64,000 nt of DNA, taken from Saccharothrix sp. NRRL B-16314. GTDB taxonomy: Bacteria > Actinomycetota > Actinomycetes > Mycobacteriales > Pseudonocardiaceae. Below, one piece after another: positions 48,266 to 57,793 of this stretch. The notes beneath the pieces were generated by a model. It was not told where the DNA came from. It ran no database searches and worked only from the letters and a program-made list of their open reading frames with translations. Both the position numbers and the translations under genes were made by a program. Numbering within the stretch: position 1 is the stretch's first letter; each line of letters begins with the position of its first letter. The stretch is from NCBI RefSeq assembly GCF_000716595.1, contig NZ_JNXC01000004.1, forward strand, positions 62,001 to 126,000, in the 5' to 3' direction.

Positions 48266-50980
48266 GTGCCGCGTGGAGAGCGTCCCCTGGACGTCGGCGA
48301 CAGCCCATTGCTCTCGTTCGCCGCGGACCTGCGGTCGTTGCGGGACCGGGCGGGCGGGTGCAGTTATCGGCAGCTGGGCGCCCGCGCCCACTACTCGGCG
48401 ACGACGCTGTCCGACGCGGCGGGCGGGCGGCGGCTGCCGACGCTCGCGGTGACGCTGGCGTACGTGCGGGCCTGCGCGGGCGACGTCTCCGAGTGGGAGG
48501 ACCGCTGGCACCAGGTCGCCGCCGAGGTGCTGCCCAGCGCCGAGCCGAGCCCCGACGAGGGCCACCCGCCGTACGCGGGCCTGGCGGCCTACGGCACCGA
48601 GGACGCCGAGTGGTTCTTCGGCCGCGACCACCTGCTGGACGACCTGGAGCAGCGCATCGCGCACCGCCGGTTCGTCGCGGTGTTCGGCGCGTCCGGCGCG
48701 GGCAAGTCGTCCCTGCTGCGCGCCGGCCTGGTGCCGCGGCTGGCGGGCCGGGTCGTCGTCACCACGCCCAGCGAGCGGGGCGAGCCGGACCTGACCGCCG
48801 ACCTGCTGATCGTGGACCAGTTCGAAGAGGTCTTCACGCTCTGGCAGGACGTCGACCAGCGCACCGCCTACATCGACGCCCTGCTGACCGCGCGGTGCAA
48901 GGTCGTGCTCGGCGTGCGCGCGGACTTCTACGGGCACTGCGCGCACCACCCGGCGCTGGTGGAGGCGTTGACCGACGGCCAGCTGCTGCTCGGGCCGATG
49001 GGCACCGAGGAGCTGCGCCAGGTGATCATGCAGCCCGCCGTGAAGGCCTCGTGCACGGTCGAGACGGCGCTGGTGTCCCGGCTCGTCGCGGACGCCACCG
49101 GCCAGGCGGGCGTGCTGCCGCTGGTGTCGCACGCCCTGCTCGAAACGTGGCGGCGCCGGCGCGGCACCACGTTGACGCTGGCCGGGTACGAGGCGGCGGG
49201 CGCCATCCAGCACGCGATCGCGCAGACCGCCGAACGCACCTACACGTCGTTGGAGAAGCAGCAACGGGAGTTGGCGCGGCAGGTGTTCCTGCGGCTGACG
49301 GCGCTCGGCGACGGCACCGAGGACACCAAGCGGCGGCTGCCGCGCACCGAACTCGACCACGACGTCGACGTGGACGTAGTGCTCGACCGCCTCGCGCACG
49401 CCCGGCTGCTCACCCTGGACCGGGACAGCGTGGAGATCGCGCACGAGGCGCTGATCCGCTCCTGGCCCCGGCTCAAGAGCTGGCTCGCCGAGGACCGCGA
49501 CGGGTTGCGCACCATGCGCCAGCTCACCGAGGCCGCGGCCACCTGGGACGCGCTGGGCCGCGACCCGGACGCGCTGTACCGGGGCACGCGGCTGGACACC
49601 GCGGTCGAGTGGACCCGGCGGGACGGCGTGCGCACCAGCGCCCAGGAGCGGGACTTCCTGGCCGAGAGCCTCAAGGCGCGCGACCGGGAGCGCCAGGTCG
49701 CGCACCGCCGGACCCGCAGGCTCCGGCAGCTGGTGGCTTTACTCGCCGTGCTGCTCATGCTGACCGGCACGGCCGTGGTGCTGGCGATCAAGGCGCAGAA
49801 CGAGTCCGCGGCGGGCTGGCGGTCGTCCGCCGCCTGGTACGTGGCCAACCAGGCGCAGGCGCTGCGCGGCAGCGACCCGAGGCTGGCCGACCAGCTCGCG
49901 ATCGCCGCCTACGAGCTCAACCCCACCAGCCGGTTGCGCGACGGCGTGCTCAGCGCGCACGCGGCCGGCGAGAAGGACACGGTCAGCCGCTCGTCGTTCC
50001 CGTCCGGCCAGGGCCTGATCCCGGACGGGATGCCGCGGCCGAACGCCCGGGTGCCGGTGCCCGTCAACGACACGTACCGCCCGCTCGGCGAGCGCACCGA
50101 GCCGGACTCCATCGTCACGTCGACCGCCGTCAACGGCTTGGAGCAGGCGTTCGCCACCACGCTGGAAGGTCGGGTGGCGAAGATCTGGGACGTCACCGAC
50201 GCGATCGACCCGACCGTCGTGCACACCTTCGACTTCCCGGTGCTGCGGATCGCGCTCGACCCCGCCGGCGCGCGCACCCTCGTCACCGTGTCCGAGCACG
50301 GCCTGGTCCTGCTGTGGGACTGGTCCGGCCGGGACCGGCCGGTCGAGCGCTCGGTCCTCAACGGCCACCCACGCCCGGTCAACGGCGTCGGCTACAGCCA
50401 GGACGGGCAGGTGGTCGTCACCTACGACGACGCGGGCACGCTCCGGCTGTGGGACGTGTCCGACACGGGGCGCCCGCGGCCGATCGGGGCGCTGGAGACC
50501 GGCCGGGAGATCACCGCGGTCGCGCTCTCGCCGGACAACCGCACGCTCGCGGCCGGGTTCTCCGGCGGCCTGGTCCGGATGTGGAACCTCGCCAAGCAGT
50601 GGGCGCCCGAGGAGACCTGGTCGCACAAGGCGCACCCGGAGACGATCCGGGCGCTGGGCTTCCGGCAGGACGGCCTCGCGCTGGCCACCGTCGGCAAGGA
50701 CGACAAGGTGTCCCTGTGGGACGTGTCGGACCGCACCGCCCCGGTCGAGCAGGGCCGGATCAGCTGGAGCACCGACGGCGTGCACGGGGTGGCGTTCGGC
50801 GACACACCGACCCGGGTGGTCACGGCCGGCTCCAACGGCACGTCCCGGTCCTGGGAGTTCGACTTCGACACCGCGGTCGCCGCCATGTGCTCGGCGGTCG
50901 AGGTGCACATCTCGCGCGAGGAGTGGCAGCAGTACGTGGAAGCGGTGGGCGGGCTCCAGTACAGCCGACCGTGTGCATGA
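48266..50980 (+). CDS. Helix-turn-helix / STAND NTPase / membrane / WD40-repeat protein
   Basis: A 904-residue multidomain signalling protein from GTG 48266. Residues about 10-85 are an XRE-like helix-turn-helix (LSFAADLRSLRDRAGG, YRQLGARAHYSATTLSDAAG). Residues about 105-470 are a novel STAND NTPase (nSTAND1): PYAGLAAYGTEDAEWFFGRD, Walker A FGASGAGKSSLLRAG at about 140, Walker B LLIVDQFEEVFTLW, and IAHEALIRSWPRLKSWL. A single membrane helix lies near 488-508 (VALLAVLLMLTGTAVVLAI). Residues about 610-885 hold about five degenerate WD40 blades (for example VAKIWDVTDA, LRLWDVSD, VRMWNLAK, VSLWDVSD). DNA-binding, NTPase and extracytoplasmic sensor in one chain; ligand and target are unknown. Confidence 0.88.
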   Translation: MPRGERPLDVGDSPLLSFAADLRSLRDRAGGCSYRQLGARAHYSATTLSDAAGGRRLPTLAVTLAYVRACAGDVSEWEDRWHQVAAEVLPSAEPSPDEGHPPYAGLAAYGTEDAEWFFGRDHLLDDLEQRIAHRRFVAVFGASGAGKSSLLRAGLVPRLAGRVVVTTPSERGEPDLTADLLIVDQFEEVFTLWQDVDQRTAYIDALLTARCKVVLGVRADFYGHCAHHPALVEALTDGQLLLGPMGTEELRQVIMQPAVKASCTVETALVSRLVADATGQAGVLPLVSHALLETWRRRRGTTLTLAGYEAAGAIQHAIAQTAERTYTSLEKQQRELARQVFLRLTALGDGTEDTKRRLPRTELDHDVDVDVVLDRLAHARLLTLDRDSVEIAHEALIRSWPRLKSWLAEDRDGLRTMRQLTEAAATWDALGRDPDALYRGTRLDTAVEWTRRDGVRTSAQERDFLAESLKARDRERQVAHRRTRRLRQLVALLAVLLMLTGTAVVLAIKAQNESAAGWRSSAAWYVANQAQALRGSDPRLADQLAIAAYELNPTSRLRDGVLSAHAAGEKDTVSRSSFPSGQGLIPDGMPRPNARVPVPVNDTYRPLGERTEPDSIVTSTAVNGLEQAFATTLEGRVAKIWDVTDAIDPTVVHTFDFPVLRIALDPAGARTLVTVSEHGLVLLWDWSGRDRPVERSVLNGHPRPVNGVGYSQDGQVVVTYDDAGTLRLWDVSDTGRPRPIGALETGREITAVALSPDNRTLAAGFSGGLVRMWNLAKQWAPEETWSHKAHPETIRALGFRQDGLALATVGKDDKVSLWDVSDRTAPVEQGRISWSTDGVHGVAFGDTPTRVVTAGSNGTSRSWEFDFDTAVAAMCSAVEVHISREEWQQYVEAVGGLQYSRPCA

Positions 50981-51027
50981 GCCCCGTGTGAGATGCGGGC
51001 AGCCGGGCGCGGGCCGATAATCGGGCC

Positions 51028-51459
51028 GTGACCACGCCCCGTGACGAGGACCGGATCGAAGCGCTGCCCACGAACCCGCGTGACACCACGTCGGGCGAGA
51101 CCGCGCCGCGCACCCCGGTGCCGCGTGACACGGGGCCGAGCGACCCCGGGCAGGGCACCGTCGAGCCGGTGCCGCCGGACGCGGCGGGCAAGCCGGACCG
51201 GCACGTGAAGCTCAAGCCGACCAGGATCAGCGGCACGTGGGTCGCGGTGCTGGCGTCGATCGTGGTGCTGATCGTGCTGCTGGTGTTCATCCTGCAGAAC
51301 CTCACCGACGCCACGGTCCACTTCATGGGCGCGGCGGGCACGCTGCCGCTGGGCGTGGCACTGCTGTTCGCGGCGATCGCGGGAGCGATCCTGGTGGCCC
51401 TGGTCGGCGCAGCCCGGATAATGCAGCTGCGCCGCCAGGCCAAACGAGGGCTGCGCTAG
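51028..51459 (+). CDS. LapA-like (DUF1049) membrane protein
   Basis: A 143-residue protein from GTG 51028. The first 68 residues are Pro/Thr/Asp-rich and disordered. The C-terminal LapA/DUF1049 part has two helices: TWVAVLASIVVLIVLLVFIL with the family motif QNLTDATVHFMGAAGTLPL, then ALLFAAIAGAILVALVGAAR and the basic end RRQAKRG. LapA proteins act in envelope lipopolysaccharide assembly in Gram-negatives; the role in actinobacteria is not known. It overlaps the convergent GH74 gene by 4 bases. Confidence 0.87.
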   Translation: MTTPRDEDRIEALPTNPRDTTSGETAPRTPVPRDTGPSDPGQGTVEPVPPDAAGKPDRHVKLKPTRISGTWVAVLASIVVLIVLLVFILQNLTDATVHFMGAAGTLPLGVALLFAAIAGAILVALVGAARIMQLRRQAKRGLR

Positions 51460-54167
51460 ACCGTCGAACAGGTCACGCCGTTCAGCGAGAAGCGGGTGGG
51501 TGCGACGTTGCTGCCCTGCCAGCTCGCCTGGAATCCGAATTCCACCGAGCTCCCCGGCTGAACGGTCGCGTTCCAACCCTCGTTGGTCACCGTGACGGCG
51601 GCGCCCGACTGGGACACCTTGCCGTTCCAACTGTTGGTGATCTTCTGGTCGTTGGCGAACGACCAGCCGAGGCTCCACCCCTGTACGGGGAGGACACCCC
51701 GGTTGGTGATCTTCACCGAGCCGGTGAAGCCACCTCCCCACTGACTGGCGACCGCGTACGTCACCGAGCAGTCGCGCGGCGGCGGCTGATCCGTGACGGT
51801 CGTGGTCGACCACGTGGTGCTCGTGGTGCTCGTGGCGGTGGTCGTGGTGCTGCTGGGCGACGTGTCCGTGGGGTGCGTGTTGGTGCTGCTGGTGGCCCCG
51901 CTCGGCTCCGCGACGAGGATGCCCCGCCCGTTGGTCCCCAGGTACACGCGACCGAAGACGCGCGGATCGCCGGTGATCGCCTCACCCATGTTGCCGTACT
52001 GGTGCGCGTCGTCGTTGATCCGCAGCCAGTACCGCGCCTCACCGTCGGTGGACCGGTAGACGCCGGTCTTGCCGTCGATGGTCAGCACCGCGTAGAGCGC
52101 GGGGTACGTCCGGTCCCCCTCGGGCCGGCCGAAGCCGATGTTGACGCCGGACGTGACCCCGGCGATGGCGGTGACCGTCCTGCCGGAGTCCTTCGAGCGG
52201 AACAGCCCGCCGTCGCCGACCAGCCAGAGCTCGCCCGCGTGCCCCGGCACCGCGTGCAGCTTGGCCGCGTCCGCGGTGGCGCCCGCGGTGAACGTCGCGC
52301 CGCCGTCGGTGCTGACGTAGACCCTGCCGTCCGCCAGCCCGTAGAACTTGTTCGGGTCGACCCGGTCGGACTCGACCACCGCGCCCGCCGGGATGCCGGT
52401 GGACGGCGTCCAGGTGTTGCCGAAGCCCACCGTGTGGTGGACCGCCGCGCCCGCCGGGCTCCACACGAACCGGCTGCCGTTCGCCGCCGCCGCGATCGTG
52501 CCGCCGCCCGTGACGCCCGCGGGATCGGTGCCCGCGAACCAGTTCGCGCCGGCGTCCGTGGAGAACGCCACGTGCGCCGCGCCGTCGACGTTGCCGGAGC
52601 GGACCATCACCGACGGGGCCGCCGCGGCGAAGTCCAGGCTGGTGGTCGAGGTGAAGTTCGGCTGCTGGAACATCATCGGCGGCACCTTGGCGAGGTCCGT
52701 GTGCCGGAACCCGCCGATGTCACCCAATCCGCTGATCAGCGGCACGCCGGTCGGCGGGCTGATCAGGTCGAGCACCGCGGTCTCCTCCAGGCCCGCCGCG
52801 GTCGGCTTCAACGTGATCTGGCCGCCGTCGTCCCACTTCAGCAGGTCCGTGGTGCCGTAGATCGTGGCGCCCGTGCCGTACATCATCCGGTTGGAGTCGA
52901 ACGGGTCGATCTCCAGCGACTCCACCATCCAGCCCAGCTTCGGGCTGACCTCCGGCGGCGCCGGGTTCGCGCCCCAGCTGAGCCACGGGGACGACGTGAT
53001 GTCCATCTTGTAGCGGAAGCTGCGGTTCGGGTAGCTGGTGAAGTCCCACGCCCGCGTCCACGTCGCGCCGCCGTCCGTGCTGCGGAAGATGACGATGTCC
53101 GGCCACCACGAGATCTGGGTCGCGACCATGAGCGTGTCCGGGTCCTGCCGGTCGATGGTGAGACCGCTGTACCCGAAGTAGTTGTCGGCGCTCGACGACG
53201 GGATGGGGCTGATCCGCGTCCACGCGCCGGTGGCGGTGTCGAACTTCCACACGTCGCCCTTGCCACCGTCGTACGGCCCGCCGGTGTCGCTGGTCGCCAG
53301 GTAGAGGAAGCCGCCTGCGGCGTCCAGTTCGCCCTGGTGCGCGATGTAGCCGGTCGGCTGGCCCGTCAGCCTGGTCCACGTCGCGCCCGCGTCCGTGCTG
53401 CGGTAGACCGTGTTCTCCTTGTCGGCAACACCGACGTAGATCGTCCTGCTGGGGCTGCCCGGCGTCGACGACCGCGGGTCGTACGTCACCCAGACCACGC
53501 CCTGGATGTCGTTCGAGTAGCCGTTGGTGTCGTTCGGGTCGGCGACGTAGTTGCCGGGGTTGGGGAAGCTCGCCACCTGCGACCAGTTCAGGCCGCTGTC
53601 GGTGCTGCGCCACAGGCCCTTGCCGCTCGGCGCGCCGAAGTACAGCACCCGTCCGTCGTTCGGGTCGACGGACAGCCGCTCACCCATGCCGCGGCCCGGC
53701 ATGTTGCCGCCGAGCTTGAACGGCAGCGGGCTCCGCGTCCACGTCCGGCCGCGGTTCGAGGAGCTCAGGATCGCGCCGTTGTTCGGGTCCCAGCTGTTGG
53801 TGTACATGCCGACCGCGGCGTAGACCTTGTCCGCGTTCGTCGGGTCCGGCGCGATGCTCGCCACGCCGTTGTAGCCCCACTGGTCCCAGCCGACCCAGTC
53901 CAGCAACGGGATCCAGCGGCCGGTCGCCTGGTCCCACCGGTACGCGCCGCCGATGTCGGTGCGCGCGTAGATCAGGTCCTTCTCGGCCGGGCTGAACACG
54001 ATGCCCGGCACGAACCCGCCGCCCGCGATCTCCACGTTGCGCCAGTTGTGCGGCAGCGCCGGCACGGCGGCGGCGGTCTGGGCGGCCGGGCTCACCGCGT
54101 TGGACACCAGCACGACACCCAGTGCGGCCACGGCCGCGCTGACCAACGCCAGAAGCCGTCGTCTCAT
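51456..54167 (-). CDS. GH74 xyloglucanase with CBM2
   Basis: A 903-residue secreted enzyme. A signal peptide ends near residue 34 (AAQTAAAVPAL). The two seven-bladed beta-propellers of GH74 cover about 40-765, with BNR-type repeats (YRSTDAGATWTRL, FRSTDGGATWTR, YVSTDGGATFTAG). The catalytic Asp residues are in LIYARTDIGGAYRWD (N-terminal) and SGLGDIGGFRH (second propeller). A Ser/Thr linker (about 770-800) leads to a C-terminal CBM2 (CSVTYAVASQW to LNGVTC). It should hydrolyse xyloglucan backbones, and the CBM2 targets cellulose. AAAGGAG precedes ATG 54167. A perfect CebR box lies upstream, so it is induced by cellobiose. Confidence 0.95.
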   Translation of the reverse strand: MRRRLLALVSAAVAALGVVLVSNAVSPAAQTAAAVPALPHNWRNVEIAGGGFVPGIVFSPAEKDLIYARTDIGGAYRWDQATGRWIPLLDWVGWDQWGYNGVASIAPDPTNADKVYAAVGMYTNSWDPNNGAILSSSNRGRTWTRSPLPFKLGGNMPGRGMGERLSVDPNDGRVLYFGAPSGKGLWRSTDSGLNWSQVASFPNPGNYVADPNDTNGYSNDIQGVVWVTYDPRSSTPGSPSRTIYVGVADKENTVYRSTDAGATWTRLTGQPTGYIAHQGELDAAGGFLYLATSDTGGPYDGGKGDVWKFDTATGAWTRISPIPSSSADNYFGYSGLTIDRQDPDTLMVATQISWWPDIVIFRSTDGGATWTRAWDFTSYPNRSFRYKMDITSSPWLSWGANPAPPEVSPKLGWMVESLEIDPFDSNRMMYGTGATIYGTTDLLKWDDGGQITLKPTAAGLEETAVLDLISPPTGVPLISGLGDIGGFRHTDLAKVPPMMFQQPNFTSTTSLDFAAAAPSVMVRSGNVDGAAHVAFSTDAGANWFAGTDPAGVTGGGTIAAAANGSRFVWSPAGAAVHHTVGFGNTWTPSTGIPAGAVVESDRVDPNKFYGLADGRVYVSTDGGATFTAGATADAAKLHAVPGHAGELWLVGDGGLFRSKDSGRTVTAIAGVTSGVNIGFGRPEGDRTYPALYAVLTIDGKTGVYRSTDGEARYWLRINDDAHQYGNMGEAITGDPRVFGRVYLGTNGRGILVAEPSGATSSTNTHPTDTSPSSTTTTATSTTSTTWSTTTVTDQPPPRDCSVTYAVASQWGGGFTGSVKITNRGVLPVQGWSLGWSFANDQKITNSWNGKVSQSGAAVTVTNEGWNATVQPGSSVEFGFQASWQGSNVAPTRFSLNGVTCSTV

Positions 54168-54247
54168 CGTTGCTGCGCTCCTTTGCGCGGGAGGGAGGAG
54201 GCGGTGGGCGAGAGAAGTCCGCCTCCCCCCCTGGCTGCGGGCGGCTC

Positions 54248-54305
54248 TGGGAGCGCTCCCAGACTCCGCAAGGGGACCGTAGCCAGATCAGCGCGACAGC
54301 GGCAA
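54248..54305 (-). promoter_or_regulatory. Promoter and CebR/CelR operator of the GH74 gene
   Basis: The operator TGGGAGCGCTCCCA is at 54248-54261. Reading on the minus strand, TTGCCG (54300-54305), 18 bases, TACGGT (54276-54281) form a plausible housekeeping promoter, and the operator begins 14 bases after the -10, where it would block transcription. Confidence 0.78.
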
Positions 54306-54406
54306 GGGGCCTCCGCTACGCCATCCGAGTGAAGTGCGGACGGTTATCAACGGACCGGCGTCGAATCCGTCGATCCGGCCGCACCCGACCATCGAAGCGA
54401 TTCGAA

Positions 54407-54443
54407 AAAGCCGCGATCCGGACATGCTCCGGATCGCGGCTTT
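54407..54443 (-). terminator. Intrinsic terminator of the ceb operon
   Basis: A perfect 16-bp stem (54407-54422 with 54428-54443, AAAGCCGCGATCCGGA and its complement) with a 5-base loop CATGC, followed on the minus strand by TTTTT. It lies 16 bases after the cebR stop. Confidence 0.93.
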
Positions 54444-54459
54444 GATCGTCGAGGGCGAC

Positions 54460-55491
54460 TCAGGCGCTCGAACGGGTGACCATCGAGGTCGGCAGGAGCA
54501 GGAACGGCGGCAGGTTCTCCTCGCCGGCCAGCTCCGCCATCAACCGCCACGTCATGGTGCGCCCCAACTGCTCCACGTCCTGGCGGATCGTGGTCAGCGG
54601 CGGCACCGCGGTGGAGGCGATCATCAGGTCGTCGAACCCGACCACGGCGACGTCCTCGGGCACCTTCTTGCCGTGCGCGTGCAGGGTCTGCAACGCGCCC
54701 AGCGCCATGATGTCCGCGCCGACGAACACCGCGTCGAGGTCCGGCGCCCGCTTGAGCAGGTCGGCCATCGCCGCCGCGCCGCTCTCCGGGGTGTAGTCCG
54801 AGTACGCGACCAGGTCCGTGTCGAACCGGGCCTGGCTCAGCCCGCGCTTCCACCCGGACAACCGGTCCATGCCCACCGCCATGTCACGCGGACCGGCGAT
54901 GGTGCTGATCCGCTTGCACCCTCGCGAGACGAGGTAGCGAGCGGCCTCCATGGCGCCGTTGAAGTTGTCCGAGTCCACGTACGGCACGCCGCCCGCGCCG
55001 AGCGGCCTGCCGCAGACCACGGTCGGCAGGCCCGCGTCGGCCAGCGTGCGGGGCAGCGGGTCCTGGCCGTGCAGGCTGATCACCAGCACGCCGTCCACGT
55101 GACCGCCGCACAGGTAGTTCACCAGGTCCTGCTCGTCGCCCTCCTTGCTCATCATGAGGACGAGCTGGACCCGCTTCCCGGCGAGTTCGGCGTGCACACC
55201 GCGGAGCACACCGGCGAAGAACGGGTCGTTCAGCACCCGGCTGCCGTGCTCGGACACCACCATGGCGATGCAGTTGGCCCGGCTGCCCGCCAGGGTCCGC
55301 GCCGCCTGGTTCGGGCTGTACCCGAGGCGGCCGATGGCCTGGTGGACGGCCTCGCGAGCCCGCGAACTGACGTACGGTTCGCCGTTGATCACCCGGGACA
55401 CGGTCGACTTGGACACCCCGGCGGCACGAGCGACCTCCTCCAGCCGGGTGTTGGGTCGTCGCGCCTTGGGTGGGTCAACGGCATCCGTCAC
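54460..55491 (-). CDS. cebR: LacI-family repressor of cellulose/cellobiose genes (CebR/CelR)
   Basis: A 343-residue LacI protein. The helix-turn-helix is LEEVARAAGVSKSTVSRVI with the hinge LGYSPNQAARTLAGSRAN; the effector domain follows (VLVISLHGQDPLPRTLADAG, VVGFDDLMIASTAVPPLTTI). GTG 55491 overlaps the bglC stop (GTGA), so it is the last gene of the ceb operon and translationally coupled. It is expected to bind TGGGAGCGCTCCCA and to be released by cellobiose. Because its own operon is headed by that site, it represses itself. The order cebEFG-bglC-cebR is closer to what I recall for Thermobifida (celR) than for Streptomyces (cebR divergent). Confidence 0.9.
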   Translation of the reverse strand: MTDAVDPPKARRPNTRLEEVARAAGVSKSTVSRVINGEPYVSSRAREAVHQAIGRLGYSPNQAARTLAGSRANCIAMVVSEHGSRVLNDPFFAGVLRGVHAELAGKRVQLVLMMSKEGDEQDLVNYLCGGHVDGVLVISLHGQDPLPRTLADAGLPTVVCGRPLGAGGVPYVDSDNFNGAMEAARYLVSRGCKRISTIAGPRDMAVGMDRLSGWKRGLSQARFDTDLVAYSDYTPESGAAAMADLLKRAPDLDAVFVGADIMALGALQTLHAHGKKVPEDVAVVGFDDLMIASTAVPPLTTIRQDVEQLGRTMTWRLMAELAGEENLPPFLLLPTSMVTRSSA

Positions 55492-56897
55492 GGAGCGACC
55501 GTCGCTGCGAGAGCGTTGCCACGGGCAACCTTCGAGTACCACATGGCGCTCATCTTAGGCGTCCGGACCTGGGTCTCGTAGTCGACATGCACGATCCCGA
55601 ACCGCTTGGCGTATCCCTCGGCCCATTCGAAGTTGTCCATGAGCGACCACGCGAAGTAACCGCGGAGGTCGACACCGGCCTCGATGGCGGCATGGCACGC
55701 CCTGAGGTGGGACTCGATGTAACCGAGCCGCTCGGTGTCGTCGATGGACCCGTCCTCGTTGACGGAGTCCTGGTAGGCGGCGCCGTTCTCGGTGACGAAC
55801 AGCGGGATGCCCGGGTAGTCCTGGTGCACCCGCATGAGCACCTTGAACAGGCCGTCCGGCTGCACCTCCCAGTCCATGTCCGTGCGCGGCAGGCCGCGGC
55901 TCGGGAACGACACGTGCTCCGCGCCGACCCACGGCGACCCGGTCGGGCGGCGGCCGTTGGTCTGGACCGGTGCCTCCGCCTCGGGCGTGCTGCTGACGAA
56001 GTGCTCGGCGTAGTAGTTGACGCCCAGCTGGTCCAGCGGCGTGGAGATGATCTCCAGGTCGTTCTCGCGGATGTGCTTCGAGAAGCCGTACGGCTCCAGG
56101 TCCTCCACGATGTCGGCCGGGTACTCGCCCTTGAAGAGCGGGTCGAGGAAGATCCGGTTCTGGAGACCGTCGAGCCGGCGCACGGCGTCGAGGTCGGCCG
56201 GGTCCTCCGGGTCCGCCGGGATGATCGGGTACATGTTCAGCGTGATGCCGACCTTGGCCTCCGGCAGCTGCGACCGGATCGCCGCGGTGGCGAGGCCGTG
56301 CGCGAGCAGCAGGTGGTGCACGGCCGCGACGGCGGCTTCCGGCTCCTGGCGGCCGGGCGCGTGGACGCCTGCGGCGTAGCTCAGCAGCGAGGAGCACCAC
56401 GGCTCGTTGAGCGTGGTCCAGTTGGTCACCCGGTCACCGAGGGCGCCGACGACCGCTTCGGCGTACTCGGCGAAGCGGTACGCCGTGTCCCGGTTCGCCC
56501 AGCCGCCCTCGTCCTCCAGCGTCTGCGGGAGGTCCCAGTGGTAGAGCGTGAGCCACGGGGTGATGTTCTTCTCCAGCAGCGCGTCGACCAACCGGGAGTA
56601 GAAGTCGAGGCCGGCCTGGTTGACCGGACCCGCGTCCGGGCGCACCCGCGGCCACGCGGTGGAGAACCGGTAGGCGTGCAGGCCGAGGTCGGACATCAGT
56701 TGGACGTCCTCGTCCACGCGGTAGTAGTGGTCGGCCGCGGGATCGCCCGTGTCACCACCCACCACCGCGCCAGGGATCTGGCAGAACGTGTCCCAGATGG
56801 ACGCGGTGCGACCGTCCGCGGTGGTCGCGCCTTCGATCTGGAACGCCGCGGTCGCGGCGCCCCACACGAATCCCTCGGGAAAGGAAATCGACTCCAC
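55488..56897 (-). CDS. bglC: GH1 beta-glucosidase
   Basis: A 469-residue cytosolic GH1 enzyme from GTG 56897. The N-terminal GH1 signature is FPEGFVWGAATAAFQIEGA; the acid/base Glu is in WTTLNEPWC and the nucleophile Glu in PLFVTENGAAY; the aglycone end is AWSLMDNFEWAEGYAKRFG. No signal peptide. It should split cellobiose and short cellodextrins imported by CebEFG. It lies 2 bases after cebG and overlaps cebR by 4 bases. Confidence 0.95.
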   Translation of the reverse strand: MESISFPEGFVWGAATAAFQIEGATTADGRTASIWDTFCQIPGAVVGGDTGDPAADHYYRVDEDVQLMSDLGLHAYRFSTAWPRVRPDAGPVNQAGLDFYSRLVDALLEKNITPWLTLYHWDLPQTLEDEGGWANRDTAYRFAEYAEAVVGALGDRVTNWTTLNEPWCSSLLSYAAGVHAPGRQEPEAAVAAVHHLLLAHGLATAAIRSQLPEAKVGITLNMYPIIPADPEDPADLDAVRRLDGLQNRIFLDPLFKGEYPADIVEDLEPYGFSKHIRENDLEIISTPLDQLGVNYYAEHFVSSTPEAEAPVQTNGRRPTGSPWVGAEHVSFPSRGLPRTDMDWEVQPDGLFKVLMRVHQDYPGIPLFVTENGAAYQDSVNEDGSIDDTERLGYIESHLRACHAAIEAGVDLRGYFAWSLMDNFEWAEGYAKRFGIVHVDYETQVRTPKMSAMWYSKVARGNALAATVAP

Positions 56898-56899
56898 AG

Positions 56900-57793
56900 C
56901 TACCCCTTCACAGCACCCTGCATGATCCCGGCGACGATCTGCCGACCGAGTACGAGGAAGACGATCAGAATCGGGACCGTGGCCATCGTGGTCCCGGCTA
57001 GCACGAGCGAGTTGTCGACGTAGTAGCCGCTCTGCAACTTCTCCAGGGCGACCTGCATCGTCGGGTTGTCCGCGTTGAGCACGATCAGCGGCCAGAGGAA
57101 GTCGTTCCACGACATCATGAACGTGAAGATGCCCAGCATGGCGGCGGCCGGCCGCACCGCGGGCAGGCAGACGTGCCAGAACGTGCGGATCATGCTGCAC
57201 CCGTCCATGCGGGCCGCCTCGATCAGCTCGTCCGGGACGGCGTCCGCGATGTACTGGCGCATCCAGAACACGCCGAAGGCGGTCACCAGGTTGGGCACGA
57301 TGACCGCGCCGAGGGTGCCTGACCAGCCGAACTCGGCCATCGCCATGTAGAGCGGGATGATGCCGAGCTGGGTGGGCACCGCGAGCGTGGCGACCACGAA
57401 CACCATCAGCGGTCCGCGGCCCTTGAACCGGAGCTTGGCGAACGCGAACCCGGCCAGGGTGGAGAGGATCACCACGGACACGGTGACCGTGCCCGACACG
57501 ATGACGCTGTTGCCCAGCGCCTTCCAGAACGGGATCGAGTCGAGCACCCGACCCGCGTTGTGGAAGAAGTTGCCACCGGGCAGCAGGGGCGTCTCGGCGG
57601 TGAACTTCGCGTCGTCGTGGCTGGCGACCAGGAACGACCAGTAGAAGGGGAACGCCGAACCGAGGATGAACGCGATGAGGATGCCGTAGACGACGAACCC
57701 CGGACGGCGCTCGGAGAGCGATCCGGCCTTGCCCTTGGACTTCCGCACGCGCTTGGCGCCGGTCGGTGCCCGGCGATCGGCGATGGTGGCCAT
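56900..57793 (-). CDS. cebG: ABC sugar permease, cellobiose/cellodextrin uptake
   Basis: A 297-residue MalG-type permease. Six helices (for example VVYGILIAFILGSAFPFYWSF near residue 35, LMVFVVATLAVPTQLGIIPL) and the EAA loop EAARMDGCSMIRTFWHVCLP near residue 215, which contacts the ATPase. The start ATG 57793 shares one base with the cebF stop (TGATG). No ATP-binding gene is present; as in Streptomyces ceb, a shared MsiK-type ATPase elsewhere would power it. Confidence 0.93.
   Translation of the reverse strand: MATIADRRAPTGAKRVRKSKGKAGSLSERRPGFVVYGILIAFILGSAFPFYWSFLVASHDDAKFTAETPLLPGGNFFHNAGRVLDSIPFWKALGNSVIVSGTVTVSVVILSTLAGFAFAKLRFKGRGPLMVFVVATLAVPTQLGIIPLYMAMAEFGWSGTLGAVIVPNLVTAFGVFWMRQYIADAVPDELIEAARMDGCSMIRTFWHVCLPAVRPAAAMLGIFTFMMSWNDFLWPLIVLNADNPTMQVALEKLQSGYYVDNSLVLAGTTMATVPILIVFLVLGRQIVAGIMQGAVKG

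Noticed and set aside
51237..54332. Open frame of about 1030 codons on the plus strand opposite the GH74 gene
   Set aside because: Arg/Val/His-rich antisense shadow; the GH74 protein on the other strand is unambiguous.
54460..55542. Longer cebR start at 55542
   Set aside because: It would place about 50 bases of bglC inside cebR with a non-family N-terminus; GTG 55491 gives perfect GTGA coupling and a normal LacI start.
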